Assembly (NCBI RefSeq): GCF_009711055.1 | Contig: NZ_WMJY01000020.1 | Location: 1 to 60,516 of the forward strand | DNA length: 60,516 nt | Reading direction: 5' to 3' | Origin: Myroides pelagicus | GTDB taxonomy: Bacteria; Bacteroidota; Bacteroidia; Flavobacteriales; Flavobacteriaceae | Part shown: piece after piece, positions 54,029-60,516 of the stretch | Layout of the letters: every line of letters begins with the position of its first letter | Position numbering within the stretch: the stretch's first letter is position 1 | Notes under the pieces: generated by a model | What the model saw: only the letters and a program-made list of their open reading frames with translations | The model's database searches: none | Told to the model about the DNA's origin: nothing | Program-made: the position numbers and the translations under genes

Positions 54029-55120
54029 TTACTTAATCTCGTCTGGATTTTTATTCAAAAGACGTTGTTTCAATTGATTTTCAGCTTCTTTTAATTCAAC
54101 TTCCGCAGCTCTTCGCTTCTCTCTACCCTCGGATTGAATACGAACAATCTCATCAATAGTCGTTAATATGTCACCATTTACCTTTTTGATAGTTTCAATA
54201 TCAACAATACCACGTTCCGTCTCTTGAGCAACCTTAACAGTCGCATCTTTAAGCATTTCACTATTTCGAGTTAATAGAGAATTAGTCGCATCATTGACTG
54301 CTTGCTGAGCATTAAGTGCTTGTTGTGAACGAGCCAATCCCAGTGTTAAAACCATTTGATTTTTCCATAAAGGCAACGTATTAACAATACTTGATTGCAA
54401 CTTCTCCATTAACATCAAACTATTGTTTTGCACCATTCTAATCTGAGGAGACGATTGTAATATTACCATACGGGTTAATTTCAAATCATGAACCTTGCGC
54501 TCAAAACGAACAACTTGTTGCTCCATATCCTTATAAGCTTGAATTTTAGAAGGGTCATTATCATTTTCCGCTTCTAACTTTAACTTTGGTAAAGTATCTT
54601 GGTGTAGCTCGACAAGCTTTTGATCTCCAGCTTCTATATATAAAGACAACTCTTTAAAATACTTCTTGTTTTCATCAAACAACTTATCAAACATAGCTAC
54701 ATCTTTCATCATGTTTTTATAATGACGTTCAAGTTGCAGCTCAATTGCATTAATATTTGTTTCTACTTTACTATACTGTGTTTGAAGTCTCCCAATCTTC
54801 TTTTTTATTGAATCAAAGAATGGGAAAAAACTCTTCTTTTCAGCAATCCCCTCAAAAGACTTAATCTCTGAGCGCAAACCAACCAGAACATCAGAAGTTT
54901 CTCCTAAATCTTTCGTTTGAACTTGCTTTAATACTTCGGTAGCAAAAGCACTAGACTTTAATTGACTCCCAGCACCATACTGTATAACTTGTGTCGTATT
55001 ACCTAAGTCAATACTTTTCTTAAATACTTCAATTTGCTTTTTATCTTGTTCCGAAAACTCCATAGTAACTTCAGATGCAAGCTCTCTTTCCTGTCGTAAT
55101 TGTTGAATATCTTTTTCCAT
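54029..55120 (-). CDS. TelA/YaaN-family protein
   Basis: A 363-residue, mostly helical protein of the toxic anion resistance (TelA) family. Recognisable parts are SLMLMEKLQSSIVNTLPLWKNQMVLTLGLARSQQALN and the following TNSLLTRNSEMLKDATVKVAQ. It has long coiled-coil stretches and a charged tail. Despite the name, a role in tellurite resistance is not firmly shown for most members. It is downstream of, and probably co-transcribed with, the two membrane paralogues at 55129-56684 (8-base gap). This parallels the xpaC-yaaN (telA) pairing of Bacillus. Confidence 0.88.
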   Translation of the reverse strand: MEKDIQQLRQERELASEVTMEFSEQDKKQIEVFKKSIDLGNTTQVIQYGAGSQLKSSAFATEVLKQVQTKDLGETSDVLVGLRSEIKSFEGIAEKKSFFPFFDSIKKKIGRLQTQYSKVETNINAIELQLERHYKNMMKDVAMFDKLFDENKKYFKELSLYIEAGDQKLVELHQDTLPKLKLEAENDNDPSKIQAYKDMEQQVVRFERKVHDLKLTRMVILQSSPQIRMVQNNSLMLMEKLQSSIVNTLPLWKNQMVLTLGLARSQQALNAQQAVNDATNSLLTRNSEMLKDATVKVAQETERGIVDIETIKKVNGDILTTIDEIVRIQSEGREKRRAAEVELKEAENQLKQRLLNKNPDEIK

Positions 55121-55128
55121 AATTATAT

Positions 55129-55890
55129 CTATAATAATCCTCTTGATTTCATATCTTCTAAATAGGCTGTTGATTCAGCCTCTATCTGCATCTTAGAATA
55201 CTTAACTTTTTCTAGTAGTTCATTTTCGAAAGCAGTACTAGCTTGTTTAAGAGTAAATCTAAGCTTTTCTTCAGCTTTATTCATAACAACGTTATCCAGC
55301 TTAGATATTTCTATTTGATAATATTGCTGTAGAATATTCTCAATTGAAAAAGCATGACGCTCTAAGAAAAGCTCACTTACGAATTGATTATTCTTATTTG
55401 ATATCTCCTTCGTAATATAAATCATCTTTGCAATGTAACCTTTTATCTCGTTATTCTTTACTAACCCTTTCCATTTATTCAAACTCACTATAAAATCACT
55501 AATAGATAAAATTTCCGATATCTCTTTTCTTCGAATAAAGTCCTTATAATCGTAGCTTGTATCCCATCGTAAGTTTATTATACTTCTCAAGTGCAGTCTC
55601 TGTAGATACAAACGGAAATACATAGCAGTAATTACAGCAGCACAAAGAAATACTGTAAAGCTCAATAATTTAAAAATGCTATCGTCACCTGCTATTATAT
55701 AATAACTATAAACACCTATATACAAAGCCAACCAGAGAAAACTACCATAGAGTAAACTTCTTATTTTCCCCAGAATCCCCATATGTAACATAGCTATTGG
55801 CGGTATAACAAATGGGAAAAATAACCCCAACAGTATAAGCCAACTACTTTTAATCTCCCAATTCCTATCTTTAATCGTAAACCATCCCAT
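55129..55890 (-). CDS. membrane protein, XpaC-like partner of TelA (paralogue B)
   Basis: A 253-residue protein opening MGWFTIKDRNWEIK. Three to four hydrophobic segments lie in residues 17-95. A cytoplasmic helical domain follows, with LYLQRLHLRSIINL, EISEILSI and a long C-terminal helix ending DMKSRGLL. It is a paralogue of the next gene upstream: same opening, same YLQRL-x-L-x-x-I core and same RG-L-L ending. It is placed with TelA as XpaC is in Bacillus, and the topology fits, but residue similarity to XpaC is not obvious. Its ATG overlaps the stop of the upstream paralogue by one base. Confidence 0.75.
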   Translation of the reverse strand: MGWFTIKDRNWEIKSSWLILLGLFFPFVIPPIAMLHMGILGKIRSLLYGSFLWLALYIGVYSYYIIAGDDSIFKLLSFTVFLCAAVITAMYFRLYLQRLHLRSIINLRWDTSYDYKDFIRRKEISEILSISDFIVSLNKWKGLVKNNEIKGYIAKMIYITKEISNKNNQFVSELFLERHAFSIENILQQYYQIEISKLDNVVMNKAEEKLRFTLKQASTAFENELLEKVKYSKMQIEAESTAYLEDMKSRGLL

Positions 55891-56684
55891 TACAATATCC
55901 CCCTTCCTTTTAAAACTGAAATATAAACAGATGCTTCACTATCAACTTCTAAAACTTTCATTTCAATTAAATTAGACAATTCATTTTCAAAAATAACACG
56001 AGATTGAATGATTACTTGTTCTAAACTTTGCTTAGTTCCAATAACAGTGGGATTAGAAATATAACTACTATCTAATTCAACATACTGCTGTAATACATTT
56101 ACAATAGAGCTACCATGTCTCAAAAAGAATAAATCTGAAGCATGATCATCTTTCGTTATAATAATATTAGTAAGACGTATAATCTCATCAACACTCTTGA
56201 TGAGCTCAGGCTTTGCTAATTTATTTTTCCAATACTCAAGTTTGTATATAAATTCATCTTTAGTACTTTGAGAATCACTTTGAACAGAATTATATTGGCT
56301 AATAACAGCATCATAGTTATACTCTTTATTCTTCTCTAAACTAATGATATTCTGTAAATCTAGGCGTTGTAAATACTCCCCTAAATCCAACGACATATAG
56401 ACTACATAAATGTAAAAACTAATGAAGTTTACAGCCAAAACATATACAGAATCCACATCAGCAACTAGGAAAAACAAAGCTAAGATCAAAAAAAACAAAT
56501 AAACTAAAGCTATAACACATGAATGCCAAAACCATCTATTAACATTAACAATACGACCAAAAACAGCTATTGCAATAGGTGTTAAAACACCAAAACTAAT
56601 AAAGCTGATACCTCCAACAACTCCTAATAAAATTAAACTATTCTTTATCTCCCAACTATTGGACCTTCTTGTAAACCATCCCAT
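55890..56684 (-). CDS. membrane protein, XpaC-like partner of TelA (paralogue A)
   Basis: A 264-residue protein opening MGWFTRRSNSWEIK. Four hydrophobic segments lie in residues about 14-105. EYLQRLDLQNIISLE follows, then a helical C-terminal domain (FIYKLEYWKNKLAKPELI; FFLRHGSSIVNVLQQY) ending VLKGRGIL. It is the first gene of the three-gene unit with paralogue B and the TelA-like gene. The MGWFT opening in both suggests a conserved N-terminal anchoring or sorting signal. The function is unknown. Confidence 0.75.
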   Translation of the reverse strand: MGWFTRRSNSWEIKNSLILLGVVGGISFISFGVLTPIAIAVFGRIVNVNRWFWHSCVIALVYLFFLILALFFLVADVDSVYVLAVNFISFYIYVVYMSLDLGEYLQRLDLQNIISLEKNKEYNYDAVISQYNSVQSDSQSTKDEFIYKLEYWKNKLAKPELIKSVDEIIRLTNIIITKDDHASDLFFLRHGSSIVNVLQQYVELDSSYISNPTVIGTKQSLEQVIIQSRVIFENELSNLIEMKVLEVDSEASVYISVLKGRGIL

Positions 56685-56790
56685 GAACTTCTTATCCTAA
56701 TATTCTATCTAAAGATACCAAAAACGTAGAAAAAAGATAAATATTTAACTTATAAAAAACAGAGCGATCAGCATTTTATGCAACAAAAAA

Positions 56791-56815
56791 AGCCCCAACA
56801 ATTAACGTTGGGGCT
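56791..56815 (-). terminator. intrinsic terminator after rpsA
   Basis: A 9-bp perfect stem AGCCCCAAC/GTTGGGGCT (56791-56799 with 56807-56815). The minus-strand tail is TTTTTTTG. Confidence 0.9.
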
Positions 56816-56838
56816 CAATTCTATAAAATCAAAAAAGA

Positions 56839-58596
56839 TTATTTACCTTTTTCCATTCTTTCTTTTAACTCAGCAAGAGCATCAATATCACCTAGAGTAG
56901 TTTTCTCAGCAGCGTTATTGTTTACAGCTTCAGCTGTTTTAACATTTTTCTCTTCTTCTTCACGGAAGATAGAAGTGTGAGAAGCTACAACTCTTTTGAA
57001 TTCTTTATTGAACTCAATAATTTTGAATTCAGCAGTTTCTCCTTTTTTCAATTTCTTACCGTCTTCTTTTTCTAAATGACGTGTAGGAATGAAAGCAACA
57101 ACATCCTCTTCGAATACTACAGTAGCACCTTTATCAACAACTTCAGAGATTTCTCCAGAGTGTACAGTACCTACAGCATAAGCATCTTCGTATTTATCCC
57201 ATGGGTTAGCAGTAGTTTGTTTGTGACCTAAAGATAATTTACGTCCTTCTACATCTAACTCTAAAACAACTACGTCTAACTTGTCTCCAACATTTACAAA
57301 TTCAGATGGGTGTTTGATTTTCTTAGTCCAAGATAAGTCAGAGATGTAAATTAATCCATCAATTCCTTCTTCTAATTCTACGAACACACCAAAGTTAGTA
57401 AAGTTACGAACGATACCTACATGCTTAGAACCTACAGGATATTTAGCAGTGATATCAGTCCATGGATCTTGACTTAATTGTTTGATACCTAAAGACATCT
57501 TTCTTTCTTCTCTATCAAGAGTTAAAATAACTGCCTCTACTTCATCTCCAACTTTCACGAAGTCTTGAGCAGATCTTAAATGAGTAGACCAAGACATTTC
57601 AGAAACGTGGATTAGACCCTCAACACCTTCTGCAACTTCGATGAAAGCACCGTAATCAGCTAAAACAACTACTTTACCTTTTACTTTATCTCCAACATTT
57701 AAGTTAGCGTCTAAAGCATCCCATGGGTGAGCGAATAATTGTTTTAAACCTAATTGAATTCTTGTTTTCTCATCATCGAAATCTAAAATAACAACATTCA
57801 ATTTTTGATCTAACTCTAACACTTCACTTGGGTGGTTAATTCTTGACCAAGATAAGTCAGTGATATGGATTAATCCATCTACACCTCCTAAGTCAATGAA
57901 TACACCGTAAGAAGTAATGTTTTTAACGACACCTTCTAACACTTGACCTTTTTGTAACTGACCGATAATTTCTTTCTTTTGAATCTCGATATCAGCTTCA
58001 ATAAGTGCTTTGTGAGATACAACAACGTTCTTGAATTCATGGTTAATTTTAACTACTTTGAATTCCATTGTTTTATTCACGTATTGATCGTAATCGCGAA
58101 TTGGTTTAACGTCAATTTGAGAACCTGGTAAGAATGCTTCAATTCCGAATACATCAACAATCATACCTCCTTTTGTTCTACATTTAACGAACCCATTAAC
58201 AATCTCTCCAGTTTCGTGAGCAGCAATAACTCTATCCCAAGCTTTTATTGTACGAGCTTTTCTGTGAGATAAAACTAATTGTCCGTATTTATCTTCTCTT
58301 ACATCGATTAATACTTCAACTTTATCACCAACTTTTAAGTTTGGATTATAACGGAATTCGTTTAAAGAAATAACACCTTCAGATTTAGCATTGATATCAA
58401 CAATTGCATCTCTATCAGTGATTCTAACAACTACTCCTTCAACAACTTCTTCATCATCAGTTGAAATGAATGTTTTGTCTACTAAGCTTTCAAATTCCTT
58501 TAACTGATTATCTTCAACAGCATCAATACCGTTTTCGTAACGGTCCCAGTTAAAATCGTTTAAAAATTCCTCTTGTGTTTTTGTGATTTCAGACAT
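56839..58596 (-). CDS. rpsA: 30S ribosomal protein S1
   Basis: A 585-residue RNA-binding ribosomal protein with six S1 repeats at about residues 48-115, 130-198, 215-285, 300-372, 388-460 and 475-540. Repeats 3-5 show the strongest consensus (GVVKNITSYGVFIDLGGVDGLIHITDLSW and its relatives). It helps mRNA loading, which matters in this phylum because Shine-Dalgarno sequences are weak. The C-terminal tail is acidic and then helical. It is monocistronic, with a -33/-7 promoter at 58719-58749 and a 120-base leader, long enough for translational autocontrol. Confidence 0.97.
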   Translation of the reverse strand: MSEITKTQEEFLNDFNWDRYENGIDAVEDNQLKEFESLVDKTFISTDDEEVVEGVVVRITDRDAIVDINAKSEGVISLNEFRYNPNLKVGDKVEVLIDVREDKYGQLVLSHRKARTIKAWDRVIAAHETGEIVNGFVKCRTKGGMIVDVFGIEAFLPGSQIDVKPIRDYDQYVNKTMEFKVVKINHEFKNVVVSHKALIEADIEIQKKEIIGQLQKGQVLEGVVKNITSYGVFIDLGGVDGLIHITDLSWSRINHPSEVLELDQKLNVVILDFDDEKTRIQLGLKQLFAHPWDALDANLNVGDKVKGKVVVLADYGAFIEVAEGVEGLIHVSEMSWSTHLRSAQDFVKVGDEVEAVILTLDREERKMSLGIKQLSQDPWTDITAKYPVGSKHVGIVRNFTNFGVFVELEEGIDGLIYISDLSWTKKIKHPSEFVNVGDKLDVVVLELDVEGRKLSLGHKQTTANPWDKYEDAYAVGTVHSGEISEVVDKGATVVFEEDVVAFIPTRHLEKEDGKKLKKGETAEFKIIEFNKEFKRVVASHTSIFREEEEKNVKTAEAVNNNAAEKTTLGDIDALAELKERMEKGK

Positions 58597-58718
58597 AGCT
58601 GATAATTAATTTGTATTCTATTAATTTGTAGATCTCTAATGTTAATACATTTAATAGAAGTGGTTTTACTTTTTATATAAATAAGCTTTTATAGAGATCA
58701 GCTAACATAAAAGCAGTG

Positions 58719-58749
58719 CAAAAGTAATTCTTATATACGAATTACACAA
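58719..58749 (-). promoter_or_regulatory. -33/-7 promoter of rpsA
   Basis: On the minus strand a TTG (near 58747-58749) lies about 20 bases before TACTTTTG (58719-58726), followed by a roughly 115-base leader. Confidence 0.5.
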
Positions 58750-58802
58750 GACTATTACCTAAAAAATAAACATAAAAACATGACTGCAAGTCAATTAATA
58801 AA

Positions 58803-58832
58803 AAGGCAGACTACTCTATAGTAGTCTGCCTT
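58803..58832 (-). terminator. intrinsic terminator
   Basis: A 13-bp perfect stem AAGGCAGACTACT/AGTAGTCTGCCTT (58803-58815 with 58820-58832, loop of 4). It ends the EamA transporter gene. Confidence 0.85.
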
Positions 58833-58860
58833 AATCGTAATAATAAAAAATAAATTCTAA

Positions 58861-59883
58861 TTAAGATATATTTAATTGCTCTTTGTCACGCGATACTTTA
58901 GAAGACTTTTGCTTCTTCAACTTCGAAAAAAACTTACTATTTTTATATAAATCCCAATTCATCAAAGCTACGCTCACAAGTACCACAGCTAACCCACCTA
59001 TTTGTAAACTCGTAATAATATCATCTGTGAAAAAATAACTTAAAGCAACTGCCACGACTGGATTTACATACGCGTATGTACTTACTTCTGTAACAGGTCT
59101 GTTTTGTATCAACCATATATAAGAACCAAATGCCAATATAGAGCCAAACGTAATCAAATACCCTAATGAAAACCACCCAGAAACAGAAATCTCATTTACT
59201 TTAAAAGCTGCAAACTCACCATTAAAGCCAGCAACCATTGCAAATAATACCCCTGCTGTTATCATTTGCCAAGAAGTTTTCACCATCACGTGTAAATCTT
59301 CACCATCTCCTTCATTCTTATCTTTAGAATATTTTGAATATAATGAACCAATAGTCCATGCTATTGATCCTAAAATCAACAAAAACATACAGAAAATATT
59401 CAACATACGTTGAGACTCATCACTAGTTATGGTAATTTGTTCTGCAAACAACATTATAACTCCTACAAAACCCATTACTAAACCTAATACTGTGGGTAAA
59501 CTAGAAAAATTATTCTTCCATTGAGGTTTATCAAGAATTATGAACCATAAAGCCGCTGCTGCTGCCATAATAGCAGCGATACCACTAGACACGTGCTGTT
59601 CTGCCCATATCAAAGCTCCCATATCAATAAACAACAGCAAGAAGCCCGTGATACATGCCTGCTTAACAACTTTCTTATTAAACAACTTATATCCTTTCAT
59701 TTTACAATAAGTCAACAAGATCAAACTTGCTGAAAAGAAACGCAATGTTCCTAATACAAATGGCGTAAAATCACTTAATGCTTTATGTATAAAGAAAAAA
59801 GTAGACCCCCACACAAAATAAACCACAATATAAGCAAATAAAACCGCTCCTTTACTTGCGTTATTATTAACTACTGCTCCCAT
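58861..59883 (-). CDS. EamA/DMT-family exporter
   Basis: A 340-residue inner-membrane protein with ten helices in two EamA repeats, resembling YedA-type proteins (YFVWGSTFFFIHKALSDFTPFVLGTLRF opening). The C-terminus is a basic tail. It starts 2 bases after the stop of an Lrp/AsnC regulator, so the two form one operon. Such pairs often export an amino acid sensed by the regulator (compare LysE-type and YdeD-like cases). The particular substrate is not readable. Confidence 0.9.
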   Translation of the reverse strand: MGAVVNNNASKGAVLFAYIVVYFVWGSTFFFIHKALSDFTPFVLGTLRFFSASLILLTYCKMKGYKLFNKKVVKQACITGFLLLFIDMGALIWAEQHVSSGIAAIMAAAAALWFIILDKPQWKNNFSSLPTVLGLVMGFVGVIMLFAEQITITSDESQRMLNIFCMFLLILGSIAWTIGSLYSKYSKDKNEGDGEDLHVMVKTSWQMITAGVLFAMVAGFNGEFAAFKVNEISVSGWFSLGYLITFGSILAFGSYIWLIQNRPVTEVSTYAYVNPVVAVALSYFFTDDIITSLQIGGLAVVLVSVALMNWDLYKNSKFFSKLKKQKSSKVSRDKEQLNIS

Positions 59884-59885
59884 AC

Positions 59886-60359
59886 CTAATTTAACTTTTC
59901 AGGAATTATTAATTTATTATCTTCTTTTACCGTTTGTAAAACAATTATTGTTCGTGTAGAAATAACGCCTTGAATACGTGAAAGAGAATTTCTCATTAAT
60001 GAAACTAACGCTAAAGAATCTGAAGTTCTAACCTTAATCATATAACCATCATCACCCGCTATATCGTGAACTTCCAAAACTTCAGGAATCTCAGCTAAAA
60101 GTTTCCCCGTTTCCTCATCCCCAATAATTTCATCTACCTTTATAAAAATAAAAGATAACATCTTTTGATCGATTGCATTTGGATTAACCTTTGCATGATA
60201 AGCCAACAATACTTCCTTTTGCTCTAATTTTTTCACGCGCTCTAATACTGCTGAAGGTGCCATACCTAACTCCCTTGCTATTTCAGAGTTATTAATTCGT
60301 GCATTCTCTTGCATCATACGCAATATAGTCAAATCAACTTCATCAAGTTTATATTCCAT
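59886..60359 (-). CDS. Lrp/AsnC-family transcriptional regulator
   Basis: A 157-residue regulator. The N-terminal winged helix-turn-helix (LTILRMMQENARINNSEIARELGMAPSAVLERVKKLE) is followed by the ligand-binding RAM domain (VHDIAGDDGYMIKVRTSDSLALVSLM). It binds amino acids as an octamer and probably controls its own operon, including the adjoining EamA exporter. A well-formed -33/-7 promoter lies at 60380-60410. Confidence 0.95.
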   Translation of the reverse strand: MEYKLDEVDLTILRMMQENARINNSEIARELGMAPSAVLERVKKLEQKEVLLAYHAKVNPNAIDQKMLSFIFIKVDEIIGDEETGKLLAEIPEVLEVHDIAGDDGYMIKVRTSDSLALVSLMRNSLSRIQGVISTRTIIVLQTVKEDNKLIIPEKLN

Positions 60360-60379
60360 ACCTTTTAATTTTGCAGCTG

Positions 60380-60410
60380 CAAAGGTAATACAAAGAATTA
60401 TATTCGCAAA
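60380..60410 (-). promoter_or_regulatory. -33/-7 promoter of the Lrp-EamA operon
   Basis: On the minus strand TTTTG (about 60407-60411) lies 19 bases before TACCTTTG (60380-60387), 20 bases before the ATG at 60359. Confidence 0.65.
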
Positions 60411-60516
60411 ACAATAACTTAAAAAGAATTATGTTCAGTATAATGAAAAACAACCGAAAATAATTCGAGTAAAACAATTATAATTAATCCTAAAAAAGTA
60501 TAAACAAAAAAAGCCT

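Overview
The window is chromosomal DNA from an AT-rich member of the Bacteroidota, most likely a Flavobacteriaceae (Myroides- or Flavobacterium-like; the genus is an inference). The reasons are: many upstream regions carry the Bacteroidota -7 element TAnnTTTG; Shine-Dalgarno sequences are largely absent; the gene set is typical of the group (split transketolase, DUF4252 protein, LptG-like permease next to tgt, ISAon1-type transposase remnants, many SxxC lipoproteins); and hairpin-plus-T terminators are common. Most genes are housekeeping genes with intact family motifs.

Layout. 0-9.6 kb: an orphan Phd/YefM antitoxin, a CBS/cysteine-synthase-type enzyme, oligopeptidase B, a secreted serine hydrolase, a small XRE-like regulator, a Ser-Pro-Arg tRNA operon, a thiolase and an NlpC/P60 peptidase. 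9.6-20 kb: a DEAD-box helicase, a nucleoside transporter, cmk, lon, a lipoprotein, a UMF1-type MFS protein and an M48 lipoprotein protease. 20-28 kb: a hydrolase-MsrB pair and birA, then a co-directional run rsfS-ftsH-LUD-cdsA-psd-ACBP-SOD-like lipoprotein that combines ribosome silencing, membrane proteolysis and phospholipid synthesis. 28-36 kb: the minus-strand block dnaB, accA, EamA transporter, LptG-like permease, tgt, and an iron/cobalamin-type ABC permease with its binding protein. 36-43 kb: small secreted proteins, then an insertion-sequence graveyard (IS200-type tnpA with an altered HUH motif, a frameshifted IS110, and fragments of IS256, IS1380 and ISAon1 elements). This graveyard lies between one tRNA-Lys gene and an array of five identical tRNA-Lys genes plus tRNA-Leu. 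43-60.5 kb: aroK, a PyrR-like phosphoribosyltransferase, a methyltransferase, an S4 protein, a Ca-binding-type lipoprotein, a gene-poor stretch, split transketolase, an isolated FecE-like ATPase, a cation efflux protein, an RluE-like pseudouridine synthase, pepT, a TelA protein with two tandem paralogous membrane partners, rpsA, and an Lrp regulator paired with an EamA exporter.

Signals beyond gene calls include a dispersed intergenic repeat (two long copies in opposite orientation near 5.9 and 46.5 kb, one partial copy near 19.75 kb) with conserved palindromic arms; a structured leader before the IS110 gene that fits a bridge RNA; a near-identical terminator sequence on both sides of the XRE-like gene; and several active-site or metal-site departures (Tgt without zinc cysteines, helicase motif DEFD, HIY in place of HUH). 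No convincing new defence or biosynthetic system was found. The less understood parts are the TelA neighbourhood, the SOD-like lipoprotein and the dispersed repeat.
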